The notes: a model not told the origin generated them from the sequence alone. 60,536 nucleotides of DNA from Alphaproteobacteria bacterium (GCA_018830285.1 JAHJSB010000061.1:1-60536), one strand, 5' to 3'. Positions 46,501 to 56,817 are shown, numbered from the stretch's first letter. A program made the numbers and translations.

Positions 46501-47967
46501 TCAGTCTCCGGATGTTCGGGTGGTGGTGAGGATGGAGGTATCGGCGGACGGAGCGGCGACGCCGGTCCAGTCGCCGCCGAGACTGACGAACAGGTCGACC
46601 TGCGCGTTTGCGAGCGCCTGTTCGGTCAGGATGAGATTCTGTTCTGCAGCGTTGAGGCTGCGCTGTGTTTCAAGCACGGCAAGAATTGAGACGAGGCCCT
46701 GACGGTACCGGTTCTGTACGATCTCGTTTGAAAGGCGGGCCGAGGCCACAGCCGCTTCGAGTTGGGCTTTCTGCCCGGTCAGGCCATTCAGATTTTCGAG
46801 TGCGATCTCCACATCAACGACAGCCGCCAGTGTCGTGCGCGCATAAGCGGCGGCGAGTTCTTCTGCCTGGGCCTGTTCGAGCCGAAGCCGCGCCTCCAGC
46901 CGGCCGCCTGTGAAGACAGGCTGTGCCAATGACGCAGCAAGGCGGGCAATGTGCCGGTCCCAGTCGAAGAGGTCCTCCGGCGTGTCGTTCTGGAAGGTCA
47001 GGCCGGCAGACAGGCTGAGGGCAGGATAGAAGCTTGCGCGCGCGGCACCGACGTCTTCCAGAGCCGCCAGATAGGCAAGCTCTGCAACAGCGACGTCCGG
47101 ACGGTTTGCCAGCAGGTCGGCGGGTTGTCCTACCAGGATTTGGAGATTGGTCATCGGCAGAAGCGATCCGGAAAACTCTAGCGCACTTTCGCCGGGCAGC
47201 CGTGCGAGCTGTTCGTCGATGACCAACAGCTGGATGCCCAACTGAGCGGCGAGATTGGGTATATCGATGAGGGCGGTGTCGAGGTTCTGACGCGCGATCT
47301 GTACATCGCTTGCGGAAACCGTGGGGGATCCGGCCCGGTATCGCTGATCTGTCAGTTCAAACGTTGTGCGGAAGCTGTCCGCGTTGGCCACCGCAAGGTC
47401 CAGGCGCCGTTGCAGAGCCACTGCGGAGATCCAGTTTCGCGTCAGTGCCGCGATCTCACGCTGCTCAGCGGCGCGATACGCAAGCTCGGCTGCTGCTGCC
47501 GAATAGGCAGCTGCGCGCTCAGACGTCCGAAGCCGGCCGAAAACATCCACGTCGAAACTGGCATCTAGACCGGCTGAGTAACCCTCAGACCATGAAAACC
47601 GGCCATCTGGTCCGAGGTTTCTTGACGTCGTGGTCGCGCCGGTCATCGATACTGCCGGGCGGCTGTCAGAACGTACGAGGTGCTCCTGTTCCCGGGCCTG
47701 AACGGCCCGCAAGCGCGCTTCATGGAGCGGGAGGCTGTCGCAGCGCAGCACCCCAACCCATTCGTCGAGAGCTTCGCCGCCGATTTGTCGCCACCAGGCT
47801 TCGAGAGGTGCTATCTCCGGCGTCGCCGCATCGGCCCCGTTGAAGTGATCCAGATCACTGACTTCGAGGACGAGTCCAGGCGTTTGCGGCGGCGGCGTCA
47901 GCGTGCAGCCGACAGCCAGTACTGAAGCGAGCGATCCGGCCAAAGCGCGAGTAAATGAGGGAGCCAT
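46501..47967 (-). CDS. Outer-membrane efflux lipoprotein (system 2)
   Basis: 488 residues, TolC/NodT type. Signal peptide with lipobox (SVLAVGCTLT). Conserved parts include PLEAWWRQIGGEALDEWV, SAGLDASFDVDVFGRLRTSE, RASFYPALSLSAGLTFQN and RYRQGLVSILAVLETQRS. It makes the outer duct for the adjacent pump and is the first gene of the operon. The 317 bases upstream hold the promoter. Confidence 0.9.
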   Translation of the reverse strand: MAPSFTRALAGSLASVLAVGCTLTPPPQTPGLVLEVSDLDHFNGADAATPEIAPLEAWWRQIGGEALDEWVGVLRCDSLPLHEARLRAVQAREQEHLVRSDSRPAVSMTGATTTSRNLGPDGRFSWSEGYSAGLDASFDVDVFGRLRTSERAAAYSAAAAELAYRAAEQREIAALTRNWISAVALQRRLDLAVANADSFRTTFELTDQRYRAGSPTVSASDVQIARQNLDTALIDIPNLAAQLGIQLLVIDEQLARLPGESALEFSGSLLPMTNLQILVGQPADLLANRPDVAVAELAYLAALEDVGAARASFYPALSLSAGLTFQNDTPEDLFDWDRHIARLAASLAQPVFTGGRLEARLRLEQAQAEELAAAYARTTLAAVVDVEIALENLNGLTGQKAQLEAAVASARLSNEIVQNRYRQGLVSILAVLETQRSLNAAEQNLILTEQALANAQVDLFVSLGGDWTGVAAPSADTSILTTTRTSGD

Positions 47968-48284
47968 CAGACTGGCCTCCGGGGGAAAGTATATGCCTGC
48001 GCGACGGGATCACCCGCGTGTGGGGCGCCGGACAAGGCCGGGCGGTGTGTCAGGATAGACATGGGAGAAAACTCCGGAACTGGGCGAAAACGTGGCCGCT
48101 GGAATTCGGTGAGCGCGGTTTGTTGAACGAGACCGCAGTTAAGCGGCCCGGAATCCTCCGGGAGGAGCGCTCAGATGCCGGGCCGCCTCGCGAATGAGGC
48201 CTGCCAGCCTTCGTTCACGGCTCTGCGGGGAACCAACCCGTATGGGGTCAGCTCGCCTTGGCTGAATGGATTGATGTGCGCCCG
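47968..48284. other. Region between efflux system 2 and EF-hand gene
   Basis: 317 bases upstream of the efflux operon and after the EF-hand stop. It should carry the efflux promoter. No gene, strong palindrome or terminator was recognised. GC-rich plus-strand ORFs here appear to be shadows. Confidence 0.35.
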
Positions 48285-48818
48285 CTACATTTCCCCTGCT
48301 GAGATGTCGGCGTTTGCAGCTTCCGCGATTACATCCAAGTCGACTTGTCCATCGCCGTCTTCATCCATGAGGGAGAATTTTCTCAGGGGCGGATCCGAAA
48401 ACTCGGCGAAGCTCATGCTTCCATCGCCATTGGTGTCACGCTCTATGATCACGGGTGTCACGCGTGAGAGAAAACGATCGCGACCGGCGAGACGCGGGGC
48501 GTCGTCAGTACCAACCAGTCCGTCTGCGTTCCGATCGATGCGGGAAAATCCCGTCTCAAGCGCGACGTTGAGTTCGACCACCGTCAGCACTCCGTCGGTG
48601 TTTGCATCCGCGCCTCGCATGAATTCGACCCGGCGGGACACCGCTTCATCGATTTGCTCCGGCGAGATGTCCATCTCCTGGAGCTTCAGCTTCAGCGCAT
48701 CGCGATCAGCGGGGGTGCGGTCGCCCGACTGAGCGGTTGCGGCCCCTGCCAGCGCAGTGCCTCCAATAACAAGCATCACCGCACGAATCCGCACGCGAGA
48801 ATAAAAAGTCTGGTTCAT
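48285..48818 (-). CDS. Exported EF-hand calcium-binding protein
   Basis: 177 residues with a signal peptide (residues 1-30, ending AGAATAQS). Four EF-hand-like loops follow: DANTDGVLTVVE, DRNADGLVGTDD, DTNGDGSMSFAE and DEDGDGQVDLD, with canonical Asp at positions 1, 3 and 5 and Glu or Asp near 12. It should bind calcium in the periplasm. Divergent from the response regulator gene, with 182 bases between, and codirectional with efflux system 2. Confidence 0.88.
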   Translation of the reverse strand: MNQTFYSRVRIRAVMLVIGGTALAGAATAQSGDRTPADRDALKLKLQEMDISPEQIDEAVSRRVEFMRGADANTDGVLTVVELNVALETGFSRIDRNADGLVGTDDAPRLAGRDRFLSRVTPVIIERDTNGDGSMSFAEFSDPPLRKFSLMDEDGDGQVDLDVIAEAANADISAGEM

Positions 48819-49000
48819 AGGTTTTGTCTCCGTTTCTTGGCCCTTGAGGCCGTTGATGCGGAAACTGGATCACGAACGTTTCGTCAGTTTGTCGGCCAAG
48901 CGCGATTTCTTCACGATTTGTGGCGAGCGCCGGCTCCGGCGCAACAAACCGTAAAGAAACCCTACTTTCCTGAGATTGATGGTCGGCTTATCCTTCAATC

Positions 49001-49716
<716 letters not shown>

Positions 49717-49720
<4 letters not shown>

Positions 49721-51081
49721 GTTCAGTGCTGTCCTTCTTCCAGAGGTCGCTGTTTCTTCAGGTCTCGGCAATCTTCGTAGGAACACTGACGGTCATGAGC
49801 ATTGCTTTGCAGGTTCTGCTGCAGACCACACTGATGTTCTGGCTGTTTCCCGACATCATGGAGCAGCACGCCGAAGCGACCGCGGAACTTGTCTTCCTTC
49901 TGGAGAACGTTCCCGAAGAAGCGAGGCCCGTTGTCCTGTCGGCATATTCGGGTCCGAGGCGCAAAGCTATATTACAGGCCGAATTTCCAGATGGCGCCAG
50001 CCCGTCTGATGCGCTTGGAGCCCCGTTCCACAACAGCGATGACGAGACAATTGCCGCGATCGCCGACCGGGAACCGCGCTTCCGCATGCTGCGTTCAAGC
50101 GAACTCGATGAGGCGCAGCGGAATCTGGCCGGCCCATCCATGCGGGGAATATCGGCGCTGGAGGTATCGCTTCAGATGAGTGACGGCCAGGTTCTGACCG
50201 TCCTCATGTCACCCACGGCGACATTCGGCACTCCGGGCACATGGCTTGTACTGATGATTGTCGCTGCCGTCTTTGTGGCCAGTATTGTCGGGCTTAGATT
50301 TGTCTTCCGGCCGCTGCGGACGCTTGAGGAAACCGCCCACACGATCGGGCGGACGACGAAACCCAAACCCATAGAGGAGAAAGGCACAGAAGACCTGCGG
50401 CGTGTGACCCGCGCCCTGAATGAAATGCAGGATCGCGTTCAAAGCCTTCTCGCAGATCGGTCGCGGATGCTGGCGGCCCTGGCACACGACATCCGAACGA
50501 GCCTCACGCATATGAAGCTAAGGTTGGACAAGATCGGTTCCGAAGAAGCGGACCTGCTGCAAGGTGATGTCGATCTGATGGACCGGCTGTTGAGCGATAT
50601 GCTGCTTTATGCACGCGCAGAACAGCCCACCACGAAGCCGGAACTCGTCAATATCTGTGACTTCCTTCCAGCGTTTGCCGCGTCATTACCTTACCCTGTG
50701 GAAACTAATGTCGAACAAGATCAGTTCTGGGTCGCTGCAGAACGGGCCGCGCTCACGCGCGCGATAACCAACCTCACCGACAATGCGAAAACTTATGCGG
50801 GCACAGTCGAACTCTCGAGCCAACGCACGCCGGAGGGGCTGACCATACTTGTTGAGGATCGCGGCCCAGGCATTCCCGAAGCAGCGCTGGAGCACATCTT
50901 CGACCCGTTTTACCGGGCAGAGCCTTCGCGCAATCGGGAAACCGGCGGCAGCGGCTTGGGCCTCACGATCTCACGTGCGCTCCTGAGCGCACAAGGCGCA
51001 ACACTGACGGTACAAAATCGGACGGAAGGCGGAGTTCGCGCGACCATTGTTTTTCCACGCGAGCTTGAAGTCATCGAGTAA
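49717..51081 (+). CDS. Sensor histidine kinase
   Basis: 454 residues. Two membrane helices (about residues 12-45 and 170-190) bracket a periplasmic sensor domain of about 120 residues, followed by a HAMP segment (FVFRPLRTLEETAHTI), the H-box MLAALAHDIRTSLTHMK with Ser in place of the usual Pro after the Thr, and ATPase boxes (NLTDNAKTYA, DRGPGIPE, GGSGLGLTIS). EnvZ-like architecture. Partner of the preceding regulator; the neighbouring EF-hand and efflux genes are likely targets. Confidence 0.93.
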
Positions 51082-51414
51082 AAAGCAGGACGAAAGCATT
51101 ATCAGACCGAATGGCCTGATGTGTGGCGGAATCAGACACGTCTCAACTTTCAGTATACAACGTCACTGCATGGGTCTCCGGATGTCCGCATCCGGGATGA
51201 AGCAAACTACTCATAAGGCGGCAAATTGCTGGCTGACAGGATTTGAACCTACGCAGTATGTCATTGTTTTTATTGAAGGTAAAAGTTCCGCATACATTCG
51301 GCAAATAGCAATAAAGCCCTGAAAACATTATGATTTCAGGGTCTCTATGGGTGCGGGAGCCCGCTTTGTTGAGTACTAATGGCCGAATAGCAGACCCTGC
51401 CATTTCAGCCTTAG
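51082..51414. other. Non-coding region after kinase gene
   Basis: Holds a 24-base tRNA-like 3' fragment on the minus strand (51230-51253) and a hairpin CCCTGAAA/TTTCAGGG with a 9-base loop at 51317-51341. The second could terminate the kinase transcript. No gene is supported. Confidence 0.4.
51230..51253 (-). repeat. tRNA 3'-end-like fragment
   Basis: On the minus strand it reads CGTAGGTTCAAATCCTGTCA followed by GCCA, resembling the T arm (GGTTCAAATCC) and acceptor 3' end of a tRNA. There is no matching 5' half. It could be the scar of an earlier integration. Confidence 0.35.
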
Positions 51415-51771
51415 CTAGTCTCTTGGCGCGCGGTCGATCCTGACCAGGTTAGCCATTGGCCACCACTTCGCGGCGTGCGGACTTGACAGGACCGGCCGCA
51501 CTCGGGGGCACAAACGCTCCCGAACGAAAGTGCCGTGACAGCCGATTTCGATCCAATCGATTCGTGTTCGCCTGTCAGGCGATGTGAATTTGAGCAAGCA
51601 GCGTGGACGGCGAGCAAAGCGATACAAGCGCCCGCAAACACTACAGATTCCTACCTGATTCCCCCCAATTTTCTCACTTGACGGATGAAGTTCCCTTTCC
51701 GCACACTGAGGGCATGTTGGTAGCGTTTTTTCCTCACAGAATGCGAGGCGGATCATGAAACACCGCCTCAT
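51415..51771 (-). CDS. Possible zinc-ribbon protein
   Basis: Up to 118 residues; the real start is unclear, as the first codons overlap the divergent gene at 51755. Two CxxC pairs, PTCPQC and GICSVCGRLYRF about 26 residues apart, suggest a zinc ribbon. The C-terminal half is basic and aromatic. No other gene covers this stretch. Family unknown. Confidence 0.4.
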   Translation of the reverse strand: MRRCFMIRLAFCEEKTLPTCPQCAERELHPSSEKIGGNQVGICSVCGRLYRFARRPRCLLKFTSPDRRTRIDWIEIGCHGTFVRERLCPRVRPVLSSPHAAKWWPMANLVRIDRAPRD

Positions 51772-52213
51772 CGCCTATGTCGGAGGAGAGCTTCACTCCA
51801 AGGTCGTCGCCGCTGGATCGAAACCCGGCCAGTCCCAATCGGCAATCATTGAAATGGCGCTGAAGGCGTATTTCTCTCTCGCGCTCGACCAGGTCCGCGA
51901 GTCCGGGATGATCAGGCGCCAGGACGACATTCTGCGTACACTTGCGCGCATCGAGCGCGACCAGCAGGCGCATATGGAAATGACCGATCTCATCGCCTGG
52001 TATGAACTCCTGTTCTCCCCGCCCATGACCGATGAACAGATCCATGCAGCTATCGCAGCCACCAAGAAGCGACATGCGCAGTTCCGCAAGGCTGTGCAAG
52101 ATCGGCTGGGGTCCGGGCGCAGACTCCTCGGCGAGGCGCTGGCGGATGCAGTGTTCAGTGAGGATGATTTTGTTCAGCGCCCCTCCAGACAGAATGAGGC
52201 AGGGGCGCGTTGA
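51755..52213 (+). CDS. Ribbon-helix-helix-like (CopG-type) regulator
   Basis: 152 residues. The N-terminal 45 residues (KHRLIAYVGGELHSKVVAAG, then SQSAIIEMALKAYF) fit a strand followed by two helices, as in CopG/RHH proteins. The rest is helical (RQDDILRTLARIERDQQAHM). Such proteins near integrase genes often control mobilisation or excision. Its stop overlaps the next start by one base. Confidence 0.65.
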   Translation: MKHRLIAYVGGELHSKVVAAGSKPGQSQSAIIEMALKAYFSLALDQVRESGMIRRQDDILRTLARIERDQQAHMEMTDLIAWYELLFSPPMTDEQIHAAIAATKKRHAQFRKAVQDRLGSGRRLLGEALADAVFSEDDFVQRPSRQNEAGAR

Positions 52214-52617
52214 TGGGACAGGAGCTCAATCTTTCGCCTTTCCATGAGAGCATCGCGAAAGCACATGGGCTCACTCTTTACAGGCGCTATACCGAACAAG
52301 ACGCGGCCCGTGCGCTCGATTTTTCGCTTGTATCGCTGAGGCGACTGCGCAGTAATGGAGGTATCTCATATGTTCGAATGTCGCCGCGCAAGATTGCCTA
52401 TTTCGGCTATCAGCTCGTCGACTTCCTGTTGCAATCTGTGGAGGAGCCAGAATGCCCAGATATACCAACGACCGGGAATTCCAGCTCGGGGATTATTGGC
52501 TCTCCAAGCGCAGCGGGAGTGAAGCCTGGTATCGGACATGGTTCGACCCCGAAAGTCGACAGACACGCCGCGCTAGCCTCGGCACAGCGGATTTTGAACA
52601 GGCAAAGAAAGTCCTGA
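52213..52617 (+). CDS. Excisionase-like helix-turn-helix protein
   Basis: 134 residues. Residues 18-70 (LYRRYTEQDAARALDFSLVS, LRRLRSNGGI, YFGYQLVDFL) look like a MerR/excisionase-type HTH of the AlpA kind. The C-terminal 55 residues are Ser/Gly/Pro-rich and are encoded in the 166 bases that overlap the integrase gene in another frame. It probably promotes excision with the integrase. Confidence 0.6.
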   Translation: MGQELNLSPFHESIAKAHGLTLYRRYTEQDAARALDFSLVSLRRLRSNGGISYVRMSPRKIAYFGYQLVDFLLQSVEEPECPDIPTTGNSSSGIIGSPSAAGVKPGIGHGSTPKVDRHAALASAQRILNRQRKS

Positions 52618-53666
52618 CGGACTGGTTCGTGTTGAACCACACAAAAAAGGACGAACAGCCAACCGAGGCGATTCTGGCAGAATTGTTCGCTCGCTATTTT
52701 GAGCATTACGGTTCTGGTGTGCGCAGTCATGGAAACATCGAACGCGCTCTTCGCTACTGGCTGGAGTTCCACGGAACAGCCACGCTTTCTGAAGCCTGCG
52801 CTATGCCGCGCCAACAGGCCTTCCAAAAGTACCTCCGGGTAGACCGGAAGCTCGGCTCCAATACGATCCGGCAAACTCTGACCATTGGCAAAGCTGCGAT
52901 CAACTGGGCCTGGAAGAGAGGCGAGATTGCTTCGGTCCCTTATATTGAGCTGGTGAAGGTCCCGACACCGCCGCCGAAAGGACGGCCGCTGGAAATCGAC
53001 GAAGTCGCCCGCATGTTGGCAGGCGCCGACTATCACCTTCAGGTGTTTATCGTCCTGATGATAGCGACGACCGGTCGGAACAAGGCGGTACTGGACTTGC
53101 GGTTCGACCAGATCGACTTAGCCAACGACTTGATCCACTTGAACCCCGAGGGCCGGGAACAGACCTTGAAGTTCAGGCCCACTATCAAATTGCCGCCGAG
53201 CCTGAAGCCTTGGCTTCAGGAGTTTCGTAACGTGTCGTCCGCCGAAACAATTGTCCAGTTCAGGGGCGCTCCTGTTTCGAGCATTCGCACGACATGGCGC
53301 ACACTCAGGAAATCATTGAAGCTGGACGACTCTGTGCAACCGTATGGCCTGCGTCATACGATGGCGCGTTGGCTGCGGAAAAGCAGTGTTCCGGCCTGGG
53401 AAGTGGCCGCTCAGCTCGGTCACAAGACGCCCGATGTGAGCACAACGGAGATCTATGCTCCATTTGACCCTTCGTACCTGTTCAAATCGACCGCCGCCAT
53501 CGATGACTTCCTGAGCCGTGTCGCGTGTCAGTTGCGTGCCGGTTCAATGTCCGAGTTTTTGATCGAAAGATTAAAAGACGAACAAAAACAAGGAGATGGG
53601 TGGTGGTTCGGGGGAGACTTGAACTCCCGACCTCGCGATTATGAGTCGCGCGCTCTAACCAGCTGA
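52452..53666 (+). CDS. Tyrosine-type site-specific integrase
   Basis: 404 residues. Arm-binding/SAM-like N-terminal half (GNIERALRYWLEFHG), then the catalytic domain with Arg in TTGRNKAVLDLRF, the HxxR box GLRHTMARWLRK, His in QLGHKTPDVSTTEIYAPF and the nucleophile Tyr there. The last residues (GGDLNSRPRDYESRALTS) are the translation of the tRNA antisense strand, so the gene runs into the attachment site at 53601-53648. This means integration rewrites the integrase tail. It is the driver of the element. Confidence 0.93.
   Translation: MPRYTNDREFQLGDYWLSKRSGSEAWYRTWFDPESRQTRRASLGTADFEQAKKVLTDWFVLNHTKKDEQPTEAILAELFARYFEHYGSGVRSHGNIERALRYWLEFHGTATLSEACAMPRQQAFQKYLRVDRKLGSNTIRQTLTIGKAAINWAWKRGEIASVPYIELVKVPTPPPKGRPLEIDEVARMLAGADYHLQVFIVLMIATTGRNKAVLDLRFDQIDLANDLIHLNPEGREQTLKFRPTIKLPPSLKPWLQEFRNVSSAETIVQFRGAPVSSIRTTWRTLRKSLKLDDSVQPYGLRHTMARWLRKSSVPAWEVAAQLGHKTPDVSTTEIYAPFDPSYLFKSTAAIDDFLSRVACQLRAGSMSEFLIERLKDEQKQGDGWWFGGDLNSRPRDYESRALTS
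53601..53648. repeat. Right attachment site, 48-bp direct repeat
   Basis: Identical to 24841-24888, from the CCA end to the anticodon stem of the tRNA. The copies diverge at the next base on both sides. Confidence 0.92.
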
Positions 53667-53677
53667 GCTACCGAACC
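53601..53677 (-). tRNA. tRNA with CAT anticodon (Met, possibly Ile2)
   Basis: A complete cloverleaf on the minus strand: acceptor stem GGTTCGG/CCGAACC (7 of 7 pairs), D arm with AGCTCAGCTGGTTAGAGC, anticodon arm GCGACTCATAATCGC with loop CTCATAA, T arm GGGAGTTCAAGTCTCCC, discriminator A and an encoded CCA. The CAT anticodon means elongator Met or, if the C is modified, Ile2. It is the intact half of the attachment pair. Confidence 0.92.
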
Positions 53678-53803
53678 GTTTCGCTGATGCGAGGGCGCCT
53701 CTTACACGGGAGCGGGCCGCCTCGCAAGCGTGTCTCCTGCAGCTTGTGCGGGGGATTGTTTATCATGCTGGCCGAACTTATCCGACCTGGCTAGATTGGG
53801 TGT

Positions 53804-54571
53804 ATGATACGCGTCGTGATGCTGCTCTTTTCGATCCTGTTCATGACGTGGTTCCAGCCTGCTCAGGCGCAGGGCCAGGATGCGCGCGACGCCTTTGTCG
53901 CCGGCGAATATGATGCCGCTTTCGCAGGCGTTGCGGCAGATCACGGCCCGGACGCCTGCGCGTTCGGCGCGCGCACGCTGCTGGCAAAGGCGATTAGCGG
54001 CGAGACCCAGCCACCCGAGGCCCTGCTTATGGCGGCGCTCGGCGAGGCGGAGAGCGCGCTTGCCGTCCAGCCCGGCCATATCGAAGGCCGCCTGCAGAAA
54101 GCCATCGCCCTGTCCCTGCTGGCCCGGCCCATGAGCCTGAGAGATGCGCGTGATTCAGGTTATGGCGAAGCGGCGCGGCAACTGGCCGAATCTGTCCTGG
54201 CGGACGATCCGCAGAACGCCTATGCGCACGGGTTTCTCGCCGTCTGGCATATCGAAGTCCTCAATCGCGGCGGCTTTCTGGGTGCGATGATGATGGGGGC
54301 CAGCGTGGACGCTGCCGAGGCGCATTATGCGGCGGCCATGGCGGCCTCCCCCGGCGACGCGTCGCTGCACTGGCAATATGCCCGAGCGCTCGCCGCGCTT
54401 AGTGCCTGGCGGTACCGGAAACAGATCACGACCGCGCTCGATGCGGCCCTCGCGGCGCCGGTCGACAGCGAACTCGAACGCGTCATGCAGGCACGGGCCC
54501 GCACGTTGTCATCTGCCATGGCGACCGGGACGAGCCGCGATGTCGAGGCGATGGCGAAATTGATGCTTTAG
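53804..54571 (+). CDS. Exported hypothetical protein, TPR-like
   Basis: 255 residues with a signal peptide (residues 1-22, ending PAQAQG). The mature part is alpha-helical with repeated Ala-rich helix pairs (AFVAGEYDAAFAGVAADHGP, ESVLADDPQNAYAHGFLAVW, HYAAAMAASPGDASLHWQYA), which look like degenerate TPR units. Likely a periplasmic scaffold; function unknown. It is the first chromosomal gene after the element. Confidence 0.75.
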   Translation: MIRVVMLLFSILFMTWFQPAQAQGQDARDAFVAGEYDAAFAGVAADHGPDACAFGARTLLAKAISGETQPPEALLMAALGEAESALAVQPGHIEGRLQKAIALSLLARPMSLRDARDSGYGEAARQLAESVLADDPQNAYAHGFLAVWHIEVLNRGGFLGAMMMGASVDAAEAHYAAAMAASPGDASLHWQYARALAALSAWRYRKQITTALDAALAAPVDSELERVMQARARTLSSAMATGTSRDVEAMAKLML

Positions 54572-54574
54572 GCC

Positions 54575-55555
54575 TTACTCCGCCGCAACCGTTTCGGCGA
54601 GCGCTTCCTGTTCGGAGAGGAAATGCTCGGCCTGCAGCGCCGCCATGCAGCCCATGCCGGCGGCCGTGACGGCTTGGCGATAGGTCTCGTCGGTGACGTC
54701 GCCAGCCGCGAACACGCCGGGAATGCCGGTCGCGGTCGAATCCGGCGCGGTGATGAGATAGCCGTTCGGCTTCATCGCCAGTTTGCCCTTGAACAGTTCG
54801 GTCGCCGGCGCGTGGCCGATGGCGATGAAGATGCCGTGGACGGGCAGGTCGGTGGTTTCGCCGGTTTTGACGTTTTTCAGCCGTGCGGCGGTGACCCCGA
54901 GCGGGTTCTCGTCGCCGATCACCTCTTCCAGCGTCGTGTTCCAGAGGACTTCCACCTTGGGGTTCTTGAACAGGCGATCCTGCAGGATCTTCTCGGCGCG
55001 GAAGCCTTCGCGACGGTGGATGACGGTGACCTTGGAGGCAAAATTGGTCAGGAACAGCGCTTCTTCGACAGCGGTATTGCCGCCGCCGACCACAAGGACG
55101 TCGCGGCCGCGATAGAAGAAGCCGTCGCAGGTGGCGCAGGCCGACACGCCGAAGCCCTTGAATTTCTGCTCGGTGGGAAGGTCGAGCCATTTGGCCTGCG
55201 CACCGGTCGAGATGACAATGGAATCCGCAGTATAAACCGTGCCGCTCTCGCCGACGGCGCGGAAGGGGCGCACGTCAAAGTCGACACTGGCAATATGGTC
55301 GTCGGCCACCTTGGCGCCCATGGCCTCGGCATGGGCCTGCATCCTGACCATCAGTTCCGGGCCCTGGATCTCGGTAAAGCCCGGATAATTCTCGACATCC
55401 GTGGTGATGGTCAGCTGGCCGCCCGGCTGGATGCCGGTTACGACCAGCACGTCGCGCATGGCCCGCGCGCCATAGATTCCGGCGGTCCAGCCGGCCGGGC
55501 CGGAACCGATGATGAGGATTTCGGCGTGGCGGGTATTTGCGGCGGAATCGGCCAT
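54575..55555 (-). CDS. trxB: Thioredoxin-disulfide reductase
   Basis: 326 residues from the ATG at 55555. It passes electrons from NADPH through FAD to thioredoxin. FAD motif EILIIGSGPAGWTAGIYGAR, redox site SACATCDGFFYRG (about residues 141-153), NADPH motif VVGGGNTAVEEALF and C-terminal FAD motif GVFAAGDVTDETYRQAVTAA. The stop lies three bases past the convergent TPR-like gene. Confidence 0.95.
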   Translation of the reverse strand: MADSAANTRHAEILIIGSGPAGWTAGIYGARAMRDVLVVTGIQPGGQLTITTDVENYPGFTEIQGPELMVRMQAHAEAMGAKVADDHIASVDFDVRPFRAVGESGTVYTADSIVISTGAQAKWLDLPTEQKFKGFGVSACATCDGFFYRGRDVLVVGGGNTAVEEALFLTNFASKVTVIHRREGFRAEKILQDRLFKNPKVEVLWNTTLEEVIGDENPLGVTAARLKNVKTGETTDLPVHGIFIAIGHAPATELFKGKLAMKPNGYLITAPDSTATGIPGVFAAGDVTDETYRQAVTAAGMGCMAALQAEHFLSEQEALAETVAAE

Positions 55556-55657
55556 ATGGGCCTCCATTCGAATGCGTGATGATCAGTCAGCCTTGGTATG
55601 GCGACTCGCGGGCAAAAGTAAAAGGGGCGCGGTGTCTCACGTGGGCGTGCAGCAGGG

Positions 55658-56587
55658 CTAAAGCGGCTCGGAGACGACTTCCACCGTGGCGTGGCTGAGG
55701 TCGAAGGCGTGCGCGAGGCGGGCCTTCACGTCGCGCCGGACCATCTCGGTACAGGCGCCGGGCTCGGCGGTGACTTCCAGCGTGATCAGGCGCTTGGTTT
55801 CGGTCAAGGCCCAAGCATGGACGTGGGAGACGCCTGAAACAGCAGGGATACTCATGATGAGGTCGGCGGTTATGTCAGCCGACGAAAGCCCCTCTGGCGT
55901 GCCTTCGAGCAGGATGTGGCCGGACTGGCGCGCAATGCGCACGCCCGCGACGCCAACGAGAAGGGCGACAAATACCGACAGGATCGGGTCGGCCGCCATC
56001 CAGCCGGTGGCCATGATGATGCCGGCTGCGGCGATAGCGGCGACCGAGCCGAGCATGTCGCCCGCGACATGCCAGAGCGCGCCGCGCATGTTAAGATCGT
56101 CCTTGTTGCCGCCATGCAGGACGAGGAAGGCGATCACGTTCACGACGAGGCCTGCAACGGCCACGACCATCAGCAGGCCGCCCAGCACTTCGACCGGCGC
56201 CATGAGGCGATGGATGGCCTCCCATACGATCCAGATGGCCAGCAGGACCAGCAGGATGCCATTGGTGAAGGCGGCGAGGATCTTCATCCGCGAGAAGCCG
56301 AAGGATCGCTGCGAATCGGCCGGGCGCTCGGCCAGCTTGTAGCCGACCCATGCCAGCACGAGCGAGCCGGCATCGGTGAGCATGTGCGCGGCGTCGGCGA
56401 GCAGGGCGAGGGAGCCGGACAGGATGCCGCCTGCCACTTCGGCGAACATGAAGGCTGCCGTCAGCGCAGCGGCGATGGCGACGCGGCGGCGGCTGTCGGC
56501 GGTGCCCATGTCGGCATGGTGGTGGGCGTGGTCATGGCCGTGGCCATGCTCATCGTCGTGATCGTGGGAATGCGAGTGGGAGCTCAT
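55658..56587 (-). CDS. Cation diffusion facilitator (CzcD/ZitB-type)
   Basis: 309 residues from the ATG at 56587. The N-terminal segment is very rich in His and Asp (SHSHSHDHDDEHGHGHDHAH), likely metal binding. Six helices follow, with the site residues SLALLADAAHMLTDAGSL in helix 2 and HVAGDMLGSVAAIAAAGI in helix 5 (the H/D quartet of zinc transporters), and a C-terminal cytoplasmic domain with SGVSHVHAWALTETKRLI. It should export zinc or a similar metal by proton antiport. Confidence 0.92.
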   Translation of the reverse strand: MSSHSHSHDHDDEHGHGHDHAHHHADMGTADSRRRVAIAAALTAAFMFAEVAGGILSGSLALLADAAHMLTDAGSLVLAWVGYKLAERPADSQRSFGFSRMKILAAFTNGILLVLLAIWIVWEAIHRLMAPVEVLGGLLMVVAVAGLVVNVIAFLVLHGGNKDDLNMRGALWHVAGDMLGSVAAIAAAGIIMATGWMAADPILSVFVALLVGVAGVRIARQSGHILLEGTPEGLSSADITADLIMSIPAVSGVSHVHAWALTETKRLITLEVTAEPGACTEMVRRDVKARLAHAFDLSHATVEVVSEPL

Positions 56588-56817
56588 GACTGACACGTGG
56601 CGTCGTTTCAGGGCAGCGTCAATTCATGTGTGATAGCATTGCAGGAACAGGGCGTGAGGCGCCTTTGCTATCCGCGGGACAAGCGGCCCCGAAAAGCCCG
56701 AAAGAATGCACGGAAAAAGCCCGGACAGGGTCCGGAGCGCGCACGGATGGCCGTGCCCTTGCACGAAACTGCGGCGCGTGGCCAGATAGGCAAAAATACG
56801 CTTGGAGGGATTCCGAC

